Shown here in pieces: positions 23,533 through 31,301 of a stretch of 38,127 nt of DNA (its first letter is position 1; each line of letters opens with the position of its first letter). The DNA lies in NCBI GenBank assembly GCA_030692055.1, contig JAUYCY010000012.1, positions 1 to 38,127 on the forward strand, given 5' to 3'. This DNA is from Candidatus Omnitrophota bacterium. Its GTDB lineage: Bacteria > Omnitrophota > Koll11 > Duberdicusellales > 4484-171. Below the pieces are notes generated by a model that saw only the letters and a program-made list of their open reading frames with translations, did no database searches and was not told the DNA's origin. Both the position numbers and the translations under genes were made by a program.

Positions 23533-26110
23533 AGCCGAATTTCTTAATAAACCAAGTTTTTACTACCTGAACTAAAAGTAAATAAGTAATAACCATAAAA
23601 AAGAGAATAACAAAATATAAAGGCGGCGGAGCGACAAAGCCAAACGGCTTAGCTAACCCCGAAAACGGAATAACGATACCTGTGGTAACAATCAATATAG
23701 AGGTAAGCACAAGAAGTCGGCTGGGCCTGCTTTCAATGAAAGGAATTTTTCCTGTGCGGATAATGTAGATTACCAACGTCTGGGTGCATAGCGATTCGAT
23801 AAACCAGCCGGTATGAAATAACTGGGGATTATTCCAAGTGTTAAAAATAAAAAGCATCACTCCGTAAGTAAGGAAATCGTATATCGAGCTTAACGGCCCG
23901 ATGATGATCATAAAATTTCGAATCGCTTTTACATTCCACGGCCGCGGTTTAATAAGATAATCTTTATCGACTTCGTCCGTCGGAATAGCCACCTGAGAAA
24001 GGTCGTATAAGAAGTTGTTAAGAAGTATTTGTATCGGCAGCATCGGTAGAAACGGCAAAAATAAACTGCCGCCTGTCATGCTTAACATGTTTCCGAAGTT
24101 GGAGCTGGAACCCATTTTAATATATTTAACGATATTGCCAAATGTTTTTCTGCCTTCAACAACTCCGTCCTCTAATACCATAAGGCTTTTCTTAAGAAGA
24201 ATGATATCAGCGGATTCTTTCGCAATATCAACCGCGTTATTTACGGAAATACCTACGTCCGAAGCTTTAAGCGCCGGCGCGTCGTTAATACCATCACCCA
24301 AGTAACCCACGATATGGCCGTTATCATGAAGCGCGTGAATTACTCTTTCTTTTTGTAAAGGTGAAAGTCTTGCAAAAACAGTAGTACTTTTTACCAATTC
24401 TTTTAAATCTTGGTCGTTGATTTTCTCAACTTGTTCTCCTATGACCAAACCTTTTGCGTCAAGCCCTACCTCTTGACAAATTTTCTTAGTCACCAATTCG
24501 TTATCGCCGGTTAGAACTTTCACCTCAACGCCAAGCTTTTTAAGTGCACTAATTGCTTTTTGCGCTGAAGGTTTAGGCGGATCAAGAAAAGCAAGATAGC
24601 CTTTTAGAATTAAATCTTTCTCGTCGTCTTTTGAATATACGTCTTTTTTATTCTCAATATCCTTATAGGCAACTGCCAACACCCTAAAACCTTCGGAACT
24701 CAACTTATCATACTCTTCTTTTAAGTCGGCAAGGATAAGATATTCCATAGGAAGATACTCGCCGTCAATCTCGTATCTGGTGCAGCGTTTGAATATTTCT
24801 TCGGGAGCTCCTTTTGAAATAATTCTATGTTTTTCACCCTTCTCTACCACTACCGACATTATTTTTCTTGAAAAATCAAAAGGAATTTCATCAATCTTTT
24901 TAAACTGCTCGACCACAACATTCGTATGCTTTAAGATAGCCCTGTCCAAAAGATTTTTTAACCCTGTCTGATAGAAACTATTTATATATGACGCCGCAAG
25001 AACATCCTCATCGTCTCTGCCCACTACATCGCAATGTCTCTCTAACACAATATGGTCTAGCGTTAAAGTGCCTGTCTTATCGGTACAAAGTATATCCATA
25101 GCCCCGAAATTCTGTATGGAATTTAAGCGCTTAACAATCACTTGTTTCTTTGACATTTTAATCGCGCCTTTAGATAGATTTATGGCAACCAGCATCGGCA
25201 GCATCTCCGGCGTAAGGCCTACTGCCACGCCGAGAGAAAAAAGCAATGATTCGATAAAGTTACCTCGGCGTATGGCATTAATGGCAAAGATAAACAACAC
25301 CATAAAAAGCATAGCGCGTATCATAAGCCAAGTAAACTTATGAATACCCCTGTCAAAGCTTGTTTCAATTCGCATAGTAGCGAGCCTGCGGGAGAGTTCT
25401 CCGAATTGAGTATTAATGCCTGTTTTTACTACCACGCCTAAAGCTGTGCCGCTTACTACGCTAGAACCCATAAATGCGATGTTTGACAATTCAGATATGG
25501 AGCTACCCTTAGATTGTATGGGGCCGGCTACTTTTTCTATAGGAAATGACTCTCCGGTTAAAGAGGCTTGGTTGATAAATAAATCTTTACAGGAAATAAT
25601 GCGTAAATCCGCGGGGATCATATCGCCTGCAAACAAATCTACTATGTCACCGGGAACTATTTCTTTGATTTTTATTTCTTTTGATTTTCCGTCTCTATAT
25701 ACCGTTGCGGCAGTACGCACCATTTCACTTAATTTTTCCGCTTCCCTACCTGAGCGATACTCTTGAATGAACGAAAGAAAAACACTCATTAGTACCATAG
25801 CAAATACCAAAAGCGCGCTGATTTTTTCTCCGAAAAATAACGAAAATGTTCCGATGATAATAAGCACGATAACTAAAGGATTAAGGAATTTGGAAAGAAT
25901 CTGCGCTAAAATAGTGCGTTTTTTCTTCCTGGCAGGCTCGTTATAACCGTATTCTAAAAGGCGCTGGCGCGCCTCGGCCGAAGACAGCCCTTTTTCTGAA
26001 GTTTTTAATTGCTGGAGGATAAATTCATTAGTAGAACTAACAACATCAAGGTTTAGATACTTTAGATTACTTTGCCCGTTGGCTTGAAATTTATGATTGC
26101 TTTCGCTCAC
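23525..26110 (-). CDS. mgtA: Mg2+-transporting P-type ATPase, MgtA/MgtB type
   Basis: An 861-residue P-type ATPase (MgtA of E. coli is about 900). Motifs in order: TGES (185-188), the type IIIB signature VGLTPEMLPM (297-306), the phosphorylated D344 in DKTGTLT, FDFSRKIMSVVV, TGDN, and GDGINDAPALKASDVGISV. IAKESADIILLKKSLMVLEDGVVEGR then SSNFGN follow exactly as in MgtA. The TPEMLP segment separates it from Ca2+ and H+ pumps. The start is a GTG; no in-frame ATG lies near, and the ribosome-binding site is weak. It overlaps the first hydrogenase gene by 8 bp. A promoter and an intrinsic terminator both lie in its 5' region. Confidence 0.93.
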   Translation of the reverse strand: MSESNHKFQANGQSNLKYLNLDVVSSTNEFILQQLKTSEKGLSSAEARQRLLEYGYNEPARKKKRTILAQILSKFLNPLVIVLIIIGTFSLFFGEKISALLVFAMVLMSVFLSFIQEYRSGREAEKLSEMVRTAATVYRDGKSKEIKIKEIVPGDIVDLFAGDMIPADLRIISCKDLFINQASLTGESFPIEKVAGPIQSKGSSISELSNIAFMGSSVVSGTALGVVVKTGINTQFGELSRRLATMRIETSFDRGIHKFTWLMIRAMLFMVLFIFAINAIRRGNFIESLLFSLGVAVGLTPEMLPMLVAINLSKGAIKMSKKQVIVKRLNSIQNFGAMDILCTDKTGTLTLDHIVLERHCDVVGRDDEDVLAASYINSFYQTGLKNLLDRAILKHTNVVVEQFKKIDEIPFDFSRKIMSVVVEKGEKHRIISKGAPEEIFKRCTRYEIDGEYLPMEYLILADLKEEYDKLSSEGFRVLAVAYKDIENKKDVYSKDDEKDLILKGYLAFLDPPKPSAQKAISALKKLGVEVKVLTGDNELVTKKICQEVGLDAKGLVIGEQVEKINDQDLKELVKSTTVFARLSPLQKERVIHALHDNGHIVGYLGDGINDAPALKASDVGISVNNAVDIAKESADIILLKKSLMVLEDGVVEGRKTFGNIVKYIKMGSSSNFGNMLSMTGGSLFLPFLPMLPIQILLNNFLYDLSQVAIPTDEVDKDYLIKPRPWNVKAIRNFMIIIGPLSSIYDFLTYGVMLFIFNTWNNPQLFHTGWFIESLCTQTLVIYIIRTGKIPFIESRPSRLLVLTSILIVTTGIVIPFSGLAKPFGFVAPPPLYFVILFFMVITYLLLVQVVKTWFIKKFGYD

Positions 26111-26169
26111 CGGTTTATAAATGAATTGGGTAACAGAAACATCAATATTTAAATATCAAAAAATAAATA

Positions 26170-26199
26170 AGTCTTCCGGCATACCTATACCAGAAGACT
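26170..26199 (-). terminator. Intrinsic terminator in the mgtA leader (possible attenuator)
   Basis: The minus strand reads AGTCTTCTGG, a 10-base loop and CCGGAAGACT, followed by TATTTATTTTTT. It lies about 60 bp before the mgtA start and about 22 bp after the predicted transcription start, so it would end most transcripts in the leader unless relieved. Equally, it could close the upstream MshEN-PilZ gene. Confidence 0.65.
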
Positions 26200-26227
26200 A
26201 TATTATGTAAGCCTTTATTGAAATAAA

Positions 26228-26255
26228 ATTCTACTCCCCCTTGCTGATTTGTCAA
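26228..26255 (-). promoter_or_regulatory. Predicted promoter of the mgtA-hydrogenase operon
   Basis: TTGACA (26250-26255 on minus), a 16-base spacer and TAGAAT (26228-26233) give a strong sigma70-type promoter. The predicted leader is about 110 nt and contains the terminator at 26170-26199. Confidence 0.65.
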
Positions 26256-26278
26256 TGTTTTTCACCGCAAATCAACTT

Positions 26279-26330
26279 CTAAACACTTCTCTTTATCACT
26301 CTATAAAAAATAGATAGACAGAGTGTTTAG
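26279..26330 (-). repeat. Inverted repeat upstream of the mgtA promoter
   Basis: Arms CTAAACACT (26279-26287) and AGTGTTTAG (26322-26330) can pair. A competing pair, CACTCT (26298-26303) with AGAGTG (26320-26325), overlaps them. On the minus strand the run of Ts follows the inner arm poorly, so it is a weak terminator candidate for the gene at 26370, or an operator-like site. Confidence 0.4.
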
Positions 26331-26369
26331 GTAATTTTTTTAATCGTTTTAACGGACTTATTCTTGAAG

Positions 26370-27218
26370 CTAAGAAGAATTTCCTTGGTTTATCTGGTGA
26401 GCCATTGCGTATTTATTTATAGTATATGCGTCTTCTTCGCGGATTTTGATTATTTCTGCGCCAATATCAAATTTATTTTCCGATAACGGCATAACCCTCG
26501 CGATTCGCGCTACAACTGCTATGGGTATAGGTGAAATTTCCTTAGAAAGGTCTATCTGAATAGTTACGTAAGAATTTACCGGCAAAGCTTTTTCTGATAC
26601 AAACAACAACCCATGCAGGCTTATATCTTTTGTTTTGGAGTTTTTATAATAATCTTGCACCGGAAAATGCACGTCAATTTTCGCCTTTAATCTAACCGAC
26701 CTCCTGCGTTCAAAGCTGTTATATTTGTCGGCTGTGATAGATATAGGCGTAGGCCCTTTTCTTTCAAAAATCTTATCTTCCATCGCAACATTATAATAAC
26801 GCTTAAGCGCCCGCCTGATATCCGAAATAATTCCCACGAACGGCTGTATCCTACAGCCGGTAAGCCTCTCTGCATGCTCAATCACATCGACGTCGAGGGG
26901 ATCAACCATAACCACCGTGATGACGTTTTCCATCTTATCTATGGGAATGAGCAAATATTTCGCTGCAATATCTACAGGAATTAGCTTAATTATTTCCTCG
27001 GGTATATCATAGGTTTCCAAGGAAAGATACGGAAAGCCTAATTGGTCGGTAATACATTTCGCTAAATCCTCTTCCTGTATATACTTGGCATTAAATAAAT
27101 ATTCTGTTATGGCACCGCCGGAAACAGATTGGCAGCGAAGCGCCTCGTTTAGCATATCTCTTGTGATAAAGCCGCGCTCTAAAAGAATCTGACCTATCTT
27201 TTTCTTTTTTTGTTTCAT
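26370..27218 (-). CDS. MshEN-PilZ protein (putative double c-di-GMP sensor)
   Basis: A 282-residue cytoplasmic protein. Residues 1-145 form a GspE/PilB N-terminal (MshEN) domain: KIGQILLERGFITRDMLNEALRCQ (7-30) is the conserved first motif, and LGFPYLSLETYDIPEEIIKLIP follows as in type IV pilus ATPases. The ATPase part is missing. Residues 168-275 form a PilZ domain with R172/R176 of RxxxR and D198/S200/G203 of DxSxxG. Both domain types are known c-di-GMP binders, so this is a candidate sensor or adaptor for pili or secretion. No pilus gene is nearby. A clear ribosome-binding site is lacking. Confidence 0.88.
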   Translation of the reverse strand: MKQKKKKIGQILLERGFITRDMLNEALRCQSVSGGAITEYLFNAKYIQEEDLAKCITDQLGFPYLSLETYDIPEEIIKLIPVDIAAKYLLIPIDKMENVITVVMVDPLDVDVIEHAERLTGCRIQPFVGIISDIRRALKRYYNVAMEDKIFERKGPTPISITADKYNSFERRRSVRLKAKIDVHFPVQDYYKNSKTKDISLHGLLFVSEKALPVNSYVTIQIDLSKEISPIPIAVVARIARVMPLSENKFDIGAEIIKIREEDAYTINKYAMAHQINQGNSS

Positions 27219-27270
27219 AACTTGGCCATTAAGGAGGTTTATAAATTTACCCCTCTACTATGATATTCTA

Positions 27271-27846
27271 TCAAATATAATAAAACTTACCGTCAAAATG
27301 AGCGTTTTTGACTCTGCGGTAATCCCAATAACAAGCATATGCCAATAAAATAAAAACTAAAGCAAAAGCCAATGCAATTAATATGGTGATGTTAGTCCAC
27401 CATCTGCTGCCGCCGGACTCCAGTACGCTAAGCTCAGGGCTTTGCGGCTTATAAAACACTTTAACAACTTTTGCGACAGGATACTCATTTACTTTACGTT
27501 CTGACCAATTTTTGCCAAAGCCATCTTGAATGAATTGAAGATTTTTTCCGCTATACTCTATGCCGTTTGCAATATAACGATAACGTATATCCGGTTCATA
27601 ATGCCTAGTATGCATCTCGCCCGTACTTTTTGAAAGATGCGAATCGACTTTCGAAAAAATTATCCGGCCTTCTACCGAAGGCCAATTAGAAGAATTGATG
27701 CCGTTATCAATCTGCTCGTAGCCGCGATAGCCTAAAATGACGGCTATGACCAGAAAAATTACTCCCAATACTACGCATAAACGCATTCGGATTAAACGGT
27801 TTCTGGAAGCAAGACTCAACTTAAACGAAACATTTTCTACTTTCAT
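27271..27846 (-). CDS. DUF3592-like membrane protein
   Basis: A 191-residue protein with two membrane helices (about 23-43 and 150-170) flanking an extracytoplasmic beta domain. SNWPSVEGRIIFSKV, YEPDIRYRYIANGIEYSGKNL, YPVAKVVKVFYKPQSPELSVLESG are characteristic of DUF3592, whose function is unknown. A TTGCAA-17-TAAAAT promoter precedes it, and it lies 52 bp before the MshEN-PilZ gene. Confidence 0.85.
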   Translation of the reverse strand: MKVENVSFKLSLASRNRLIRMRLCVVLGVIFLVIAVILGYRGYEQIDNGINSSNWPSVEGRIIFSKVDSHLSKSTGEMHTRHYEPDIRYRYIANGIEYSGKNLQFIQDGFGKNWSERKVNEYPVAKVVKVFYKPQSPELSVLESGGSRWWTNITILIALAFALVFILLAYACYWDYRRVKNAHFDGKFYYI

Positions 27847-27868
27847 TTTCCTGCCTTATCTTTATTTA

Positions 27869-27897
27869 ATTTTACTGCCGGATATGCTGATTTGCAA
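27869..27897 (-). promoter_or_regulatory. Predicted promoter of the DUF3592-like gene
   Basis: TTGCAA (27892-27897), a 17-base spacer and TAAAAT (27869-27874) lie about 25 bp before the start codon, giving a leader of about 16 nt. The hexamers equal those proposed on the plus strand at 10029-10058. Confidence 0.5.
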
Positions 27898-27962
27898 CGG
27901 AAAAAATTACAGAAAAAAATTACAGAAGTTATCTTGAGGGCAGTTAAATTTTGCCGACGAGG

Positions 27963-28376
27963 TTATTTTTTAATAGCCCTGAATGAAATGAAGCTCTTGT
28001 CGCTTTTTTCTCCACTACCAGCTACCTGTATCAAAGACCAGGCATAAACTTGATTGTTCTCAAATAGCTTTGCTTCAACTTTTATCGAAGAAACGTTAAA
28101 GGGTAAAATCTTTTTAAGGAGTAAATTGTCATTGTACATATTATAACCTTTATATAACCTAAATTCGTAGCGGTCTATTCCTATAGCTGCGTGCCACCAT
28201 TTAAATTCAAGAGAGTCCCCTATCAGACTAACTTCTTCGTTTATGGGATAAACTAGGCGCGGCTCAGGCGGCCTATCAAATAAGCTAGAACGCCCCCACA
28301 TAAAATCTCTGGCAAAAATAGGCATTGTGAAAAAAGAAATAAGCACTATCGCTATGAAATATTTCATTTTATACAT
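27963..28376 (-). CDS. Secreted beta-sandwich-like protein, paralogue of 29048-29461
   Basis: A 137-residue exported protein with a signal peptide ending at IFA (about residue 22). The mature part contains PEPRLVYPINEEV, GDSLEFKWWHAAIGIDRYEFRLYKG, ILPFNVSSIKVEAKL, NQVYAWSLIQVA and KSDKSFISFRAIKK. This is the strand pattern of a fibronectin III-like or Ig-like domain (inference). About 60% of positions match the second copy 670 bp upstream. A second ATG at 28367 is equally possible. Neither has a ribosome-binding site, because hairpin repeats begin 5 bp upstream, whereas the paralogue has a perfect GGAGGAGG. Confidence 0.78.
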   Translation of the reverse strand: MYKMKYFIAIVLISFFTMPIFARDFMWGRSSLFDRPPEPRLVYPINEEVSLIGDSLEFKWWHAAIGIDRYEFRLYKGYNMYNDNLLLKKILPFNVSSIKVEAKLFENNQVYAWSLIQVAGSGEKSDKSFISFRAIKK

Positions 28377-28380
28377 TCAC

Positions 28381-28470
28381 GGCGCTAAATCCGCGGCATT
28401 CATGCCGCGGATTATATGGTGCGCCGCTCAGTATTAGCCATACTGAAATCTCGGGGCTTAAAACCCGAGG
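28381..28470. repeat. Run of three hairpins upstream of the 27963-28376 gene
   Basis: CGGCGC/GCGCCG encloses a 12-bp stem AATCCGCGGCAT/ATGCCGCGGATT (28389-28414). TCAGTAT/ATACTGA follows at 28429-28447 and CTCGGG/CCCGAG at 28451-28470. The stem cores recall family A (CCGCGG), but the sequence is not otherwise the same. Confidence 0.7.
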
Positions 28471-28504
28471 AGCTATGGAGGGCTTCATTTTTTATACCCT
28501 ACTC

Positions 28505-28847
28505 TTACTTCTTGAGCCAGATTTTATAAGATGGTTTTACGCCGCAGACGAGTACAAGAAGAATAAGTATGGGATAACTAATATTTAAAAGCGGCGGAAA
28601 ACGCTTAGTAACGATGATGCCAAAAAAATCAACCAGTCTCCGCGGCAAGCCGCGGAGTATGTTCTATACTAATATTTCACTGGTTCATTCATTGCCTTGG
28701 AATGAGGTCAACTACGTTTACGATTTCGGCTTCATCCCCGTGGCAAGCCACGGGGTATTCGCCGAGAGAGAATAAAGATGAGATTTTCACTAACAACATA
28801 TCTACCAGTGTCATCTTCTTTATCCTCTCGTTTAATATTCCTAACAT
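28505..28847 (-). pseudogene. Small membrane-protein gene split by a family A repeat
   Basis: The 5' part (28777-28847) starts at an ATG with AGAGG upstream and encodes MLGILNERIKKMTLVDMLLV and a few further residues. The 3' part (28505-28637) encodes LVDFFGIIVTKRFPP, a hydrophobic helix and a KPSYKIWLKK end with TAA. Removing exactly 28638-28776 (139 bp) joins the parts in one frame as a 67-residue protein with one or two membrane helices and a Lys-rich tail. With the insert, translation stops inside the repeat (TGA at 28689) after 52 residues. Family unknown. That the reading frame is restored exactly is the main evidence for a former gene. Confidence 0.75.
28638..28776 (+). repeat. Repeat family A, copy 2, inserted in a gene
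   Basis: This 139-bp copy differs from that at 1-140 by a base change and a one-base deletion near its middle. It starts CTCCGCGG and ends GAATAAA at the same points. It lies inside a small membrane-protein reading frame. No target-site duplication is evident (flanks CAACCAGT and GATGAGAT). The length is not a multiple of three. Confidence 0.9.
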
Positions 28848-28902
28848 TTTGCCTCTTTTCTTACTCTAAACCTATTTTGTATTTTCGATATAGGATATCC
28901 TT

Positions 28903-29052
28903 TATCCCGACGCGATAAAACCACGGTCTGGAAGCGTAGTCGGCCTGCCTGCCGGCAGGCAGGGATTTTCCCGACGAAATAGTTGGGACAAGCTGCTCCA
29001 CGCGCAGCGTCTGCGAAAAACCACCCCGACTTATCGGGGGTGGAGCTTCATT
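28903..29052 (+). repeat. Repeat family C, copy 2
   Basis: It shares the ends and centre of the copy at 9789-9954 (TATCCCGACGCGATAAAACC, TTTTCCCGACGAAATAGT, GGGACAAGCTGCTCC, GGTGGAGCTTCAT). The inner hairpin is replaced by GCCTGCCTGCCGGCAGGCAG. Its last bases overlap the stop codon (TGA, 29048-29050) of the minus-strand gene at 29048-29461. Read on minus, the end forms a CCACCCC...GGGGTGG-like hairpin directly after that stop, so it may also act in 3'-end formation. Confidence 0.85.
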
Positions 29053-29461
29053 TCTTAAGAACTCGGAAAGTAACGAAACTTTTATCACTCTTTAGTCCGT
29101 TGTCAGCGACTTGTCTTAATGTCCAAGTATAAACCTGGTTATCTTCAAGCAAGTTTGTTTTAACTTGTATTAAAGATACATTAAAGGGTAAAGTTTTTTC
29201 AAGGATTGCATCGCCAGATGAGCCACCGCCTTTATATAGATTGAATTCGTAGCGGTCTATTCCTATAGCTGCATGCCACCATTTAAACTCAAGAAAATCT
29301 CCTGTTGTAGTAACTTCTTCGCTTGTAGGATAGACCAAACGCGGCTCAGACGGCCTTTCGCCAGAGGTAGAACGGCATAACACAATATCTTTAGTAAAAA
29401 ACTGCGTAATGGCCAACGAAATAAAAAATACCATCACTACGAGTTTTATCTTACTTATCAT
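29048..29461 (-). CDS. Secreted beta-sandwich-like protein, paralogue of 27963-28376
   Basis: A 137-residue exported protein with a hydrophobic N-terminal signal (about 1-24). The mature part repeats the plan of its paralogue: SEPRLVYPTSEEV, GDFLEFKWWHAAIGIDRYEF, LPFNVSLIQVKTNL, NQVYTWTLRQVA and KSDKSFVTFRVLKK. The strongly conserved core KWWHAAIGIDRYEF suggests a functional surface. GGAGGAGGTTGT precedes the ATG. The stop codon lies in the end of a family C repeat. Probably a duplicated gene pair with later repeat insertions between. Confidence 0.8.
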   Translation of the reverse strand: MISKIKLVVMVFFISLAITQFFTKDIVLCRSTSGERPSEPRLVYPTSEEVTTTGDFLEFKWWHAAIGIDRYEFNLYKGGGSSGDAILEKTLPFNVSLIQVKTNLLEDNQVYTWTLRQVADNGLKSDKSFVTFRVLKK

Positions 29462-29904
29462 ACAACCTCCTCCATTTTTCGCCAGCGGCGTTTTCTGCCC
29501 CCGGCAGAAACCCGCTTAGGCTAAATCTCAATGTAACACGTAATGCCCAAGCCCATCATCATCTCCTCTCAACCTAAAATTCTCTACCGCCGCGTTTTTG
29601 TTAGAAGACACGCTAAATTCACAGGTAACTTTTAATTAATTCTTTATACTCGCCGATAATTATTTTTTTAAGCGCAGGGTACTTTGTAAGGAAAAACCGT
29701 TGTTATTACAACTAAAAAAATATAAAAGGGTGTGTGTACTTATACATTTTACTCCTTATTTTATATGTCTGAATTTTCAAGAGTCATCAGGGATTTTTGG
29801 ATGAGGTATTTTTAGCTTTTCCGCCTCTGCCAAAGGCAAATCCACCTTTATAATAATTTACTTGGTAACGGGTAGTGCCTACCCAGATTGTTTCGTTTTT
29901 TCCT
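29462..29904. other. Gene-free stretch with short palindromes
   Basis: It contains TTTCTGCC/GGCAGAAA (29492-29510), an AT-rich middle, and near 29812 a TTTTCCGCC-type repeat core, as found before several other genes. Two short in-frame stretches on minus (near 29525-29620 and 29619-29705) lack start codons and are not supported as genes. Confidence 0.5.
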
Positions 29905-30474
29905 TTATTGGTCCCCGTCAATATACTTGAAGTGATAGGTTGTTTTTAATAGTTTTTCAAATAACTTCGCGTCTTGTATGACAACCGGAGAGGTATCAAC
30001 AAGCTTAGAAAGGCCTTCCCAGATTCCAAACCAACCAAGCGGCATAAGGATAATACTTGACATATTAAGCGCCAGCTCGTTTAAAAACTTAAAATATGTT
30101 GCCAGGGTCAAAAAAGTTAGTGAGCAAATGCCGACAATAACAAATATCAGCCCCCGGATACGAATATGAGTAATAACTTTCTTCTTTTGCAAAAATTTGT
30201 GGCGGAAATGTTTTCTAAGCCTGCTTATAACCATGTGTTCCGATTCTTCGTTCTTTAACGAAGTAGGAACATAAATTGTGATGACAAAATCTCCTGTGTG
30301 TGTTTCTTTATACCGTTTCTTTAACTCATCTATGAAATCTCCGGAAACCGTGCGTTCGCTTAAAGGCCGGGGGTCAAAATCAGAAAAGATATCGTCCCAG
30401 GTATCAATGACAACGCCTATTTCTTTTAAATCCTGAACTCTTTGCTCTGCTCTTTTCTTGGAATCATCTATCAT
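29905..30474 (-). CDS. Conserved two-TM protein of unknown function
   Basis: A 189-residue protein. A soluble N-terminal part (1-102) contains DDIFSDFDPRPLSERTVSGDFIDELKKRY, a conserved-looking acidic motif. Two membrane helices follow (about 105-128 and 133-152), then a short C-terminal tail. I recall similar DIFSDFDPRPxSER proteins in other bacteria but no assigned role. No ribosome-binding site of usual form is seen before the ATG. It stands alone, with 155 bp to its downstream neighbour. Confidence 0.78.
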   Translation of the reverse strand: MIDDSKKRAEQRVQDLKEIGVVIDTWDDIFSDFDPRPLSERTVSGDFIDELKKRYKETHTGDFVITIYVPTSLKNEESEHMVISRLRKHFRHKFLQKKKVITHIRIRGLIFVIVGICSLTFLTLATYFKFLNELALNMSSIILMPLGWFGIWEGLSKLVDTSPVVIQDAKLFEKLLKTTYHFKYIDGDQ

Positions 30475-30629
30475 TTTTTTGCATCGCCCTTACGCGTAAG
30501 CTCCACATAGATTTTTACGGTATATCGAAATAGACTGTTTAGCTAGATATTGTAACAGAAAAAATTAAATATAGTATCGTGAAATTTTTGATAGTTTGTC
30601 AATCTATCTAGCATCTTGAGGTGACCCTA

Positions 30630-31292
30630 TTATCTCGATAGCCATCCTTTATCCAGCCAGTATTGATGCTCCTGGAGCCATTCGTCTTTGCGCGCCTGAA
30701 TTACCTCTTTAAATTGCTGTCTGCCTCTTTCGATAGTCGCCAACTGCTCAGGATATTCTTTTTTTGCCGCAATGTCTTCGCTGAGCCTCTTACCTAATTT
30801 CACCGCCTCTTCTATAGTTTGTGATTGGAGTTCTCTTTTAGAAGATACTCCTGCGCTATATTGCGCGCCGCAAGTATGCCCGTAAAACTTGATATAGTCC
30901 AATACTTCCTTGTTGTAGCCGCTGCCCGAAGAAACAACACCCGCGATATATTTACCCAAAAGCCGCTTACAGTGGATAAAGTGGGCTGAGCGGTCAAATA
31001 GTGTCTTCATTGAGCCGGTAACCTGATTTATGTAGTTGGGCGAGGCTAAAATTATTCCGTCGGCTTCAAGCATTTTTTTAAGAATTACGGCTACGCTATC
31101 TTTGATTGAACAACTAAGAATCTTTTTGTGGCAGACTTCGCAATGTGTGCAAAAGCCAATGTCGCAATCTGCCAAATGAATGATATCGACGCTTGCCTTT
31201 CCTTGCGGCAGGCCCTTTAAAACTTCTTGAGCCAAAAGAAAGGTGCTACTTTTTTCTTTATGCGGACTTGAAGAAATAAGTAATATGCGCAT
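30630..31292 (-). CDS. Iron-sulfur flavoprotein (Isf-like, NADPH-dependent FMN reductase fold)
   Basis: A 220-residue flavodoxin-fold protein. ISSSPHKEKSSTF (6-18) binds the FMN phosphate. C48, C51, C54 and C61 (CX2CX2CX6C) form the compact [4Fe-4S] motif of archaeal and bacterial Isf proteins. ASPNYINQVTGSMKTLFDR is the second flavin loop. Such proteins shuttle electrons from ferredoxin, or detoxify O2 and H2O2 in anaerobes. The C-terminus is long and charged (about 170-220). AAGGAGGAAA precedes the ATG and abuts a family B repeat. Confidence 0.9.
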   Translation of the reverse strand: MRILLISSSPHKEKSSTFLLAQEVLKGLPQGKASVDIIHLADCDIGFCTHCEVCHKKILSCSIKDSVAVILKKMLEADGIILASPNYINQVTGSMKTLFDRSAHFIHCKRLLGKYIAGVVSSGSGYNKEVLDYIKFYGHTCGAQYSAGVSSKRELQSQTIEEAVKLGKRLSEDIAAKKEYPEQLATIERGRQQFKEVIQARKDEWLQEHQYWLDKGWLSR

Positions 31293-31301
31293 TTTCCTCC
31301 T

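Noticed and set aside
26111..26255. M-box type Mg2+ riboswitch before mgtA
   Set aside because: The leader is only about 110 nt and the part before the terminator about 22 nt. The conserved M-box helices cannot be placed. A simple attenuator is the most that can be claimed.
27225..27270. AAGGAGG on the plus strand followed by an ATG
   Set aside because: The ATG is too far away and the frame stops after six codons.
29525..29705. Two short minus-strand coding-like stretches, possible gene remnants
   Set aside because: Fewer than 35 codons each, no start codon, and frames of that length are common by chance in AT-rich DNA.
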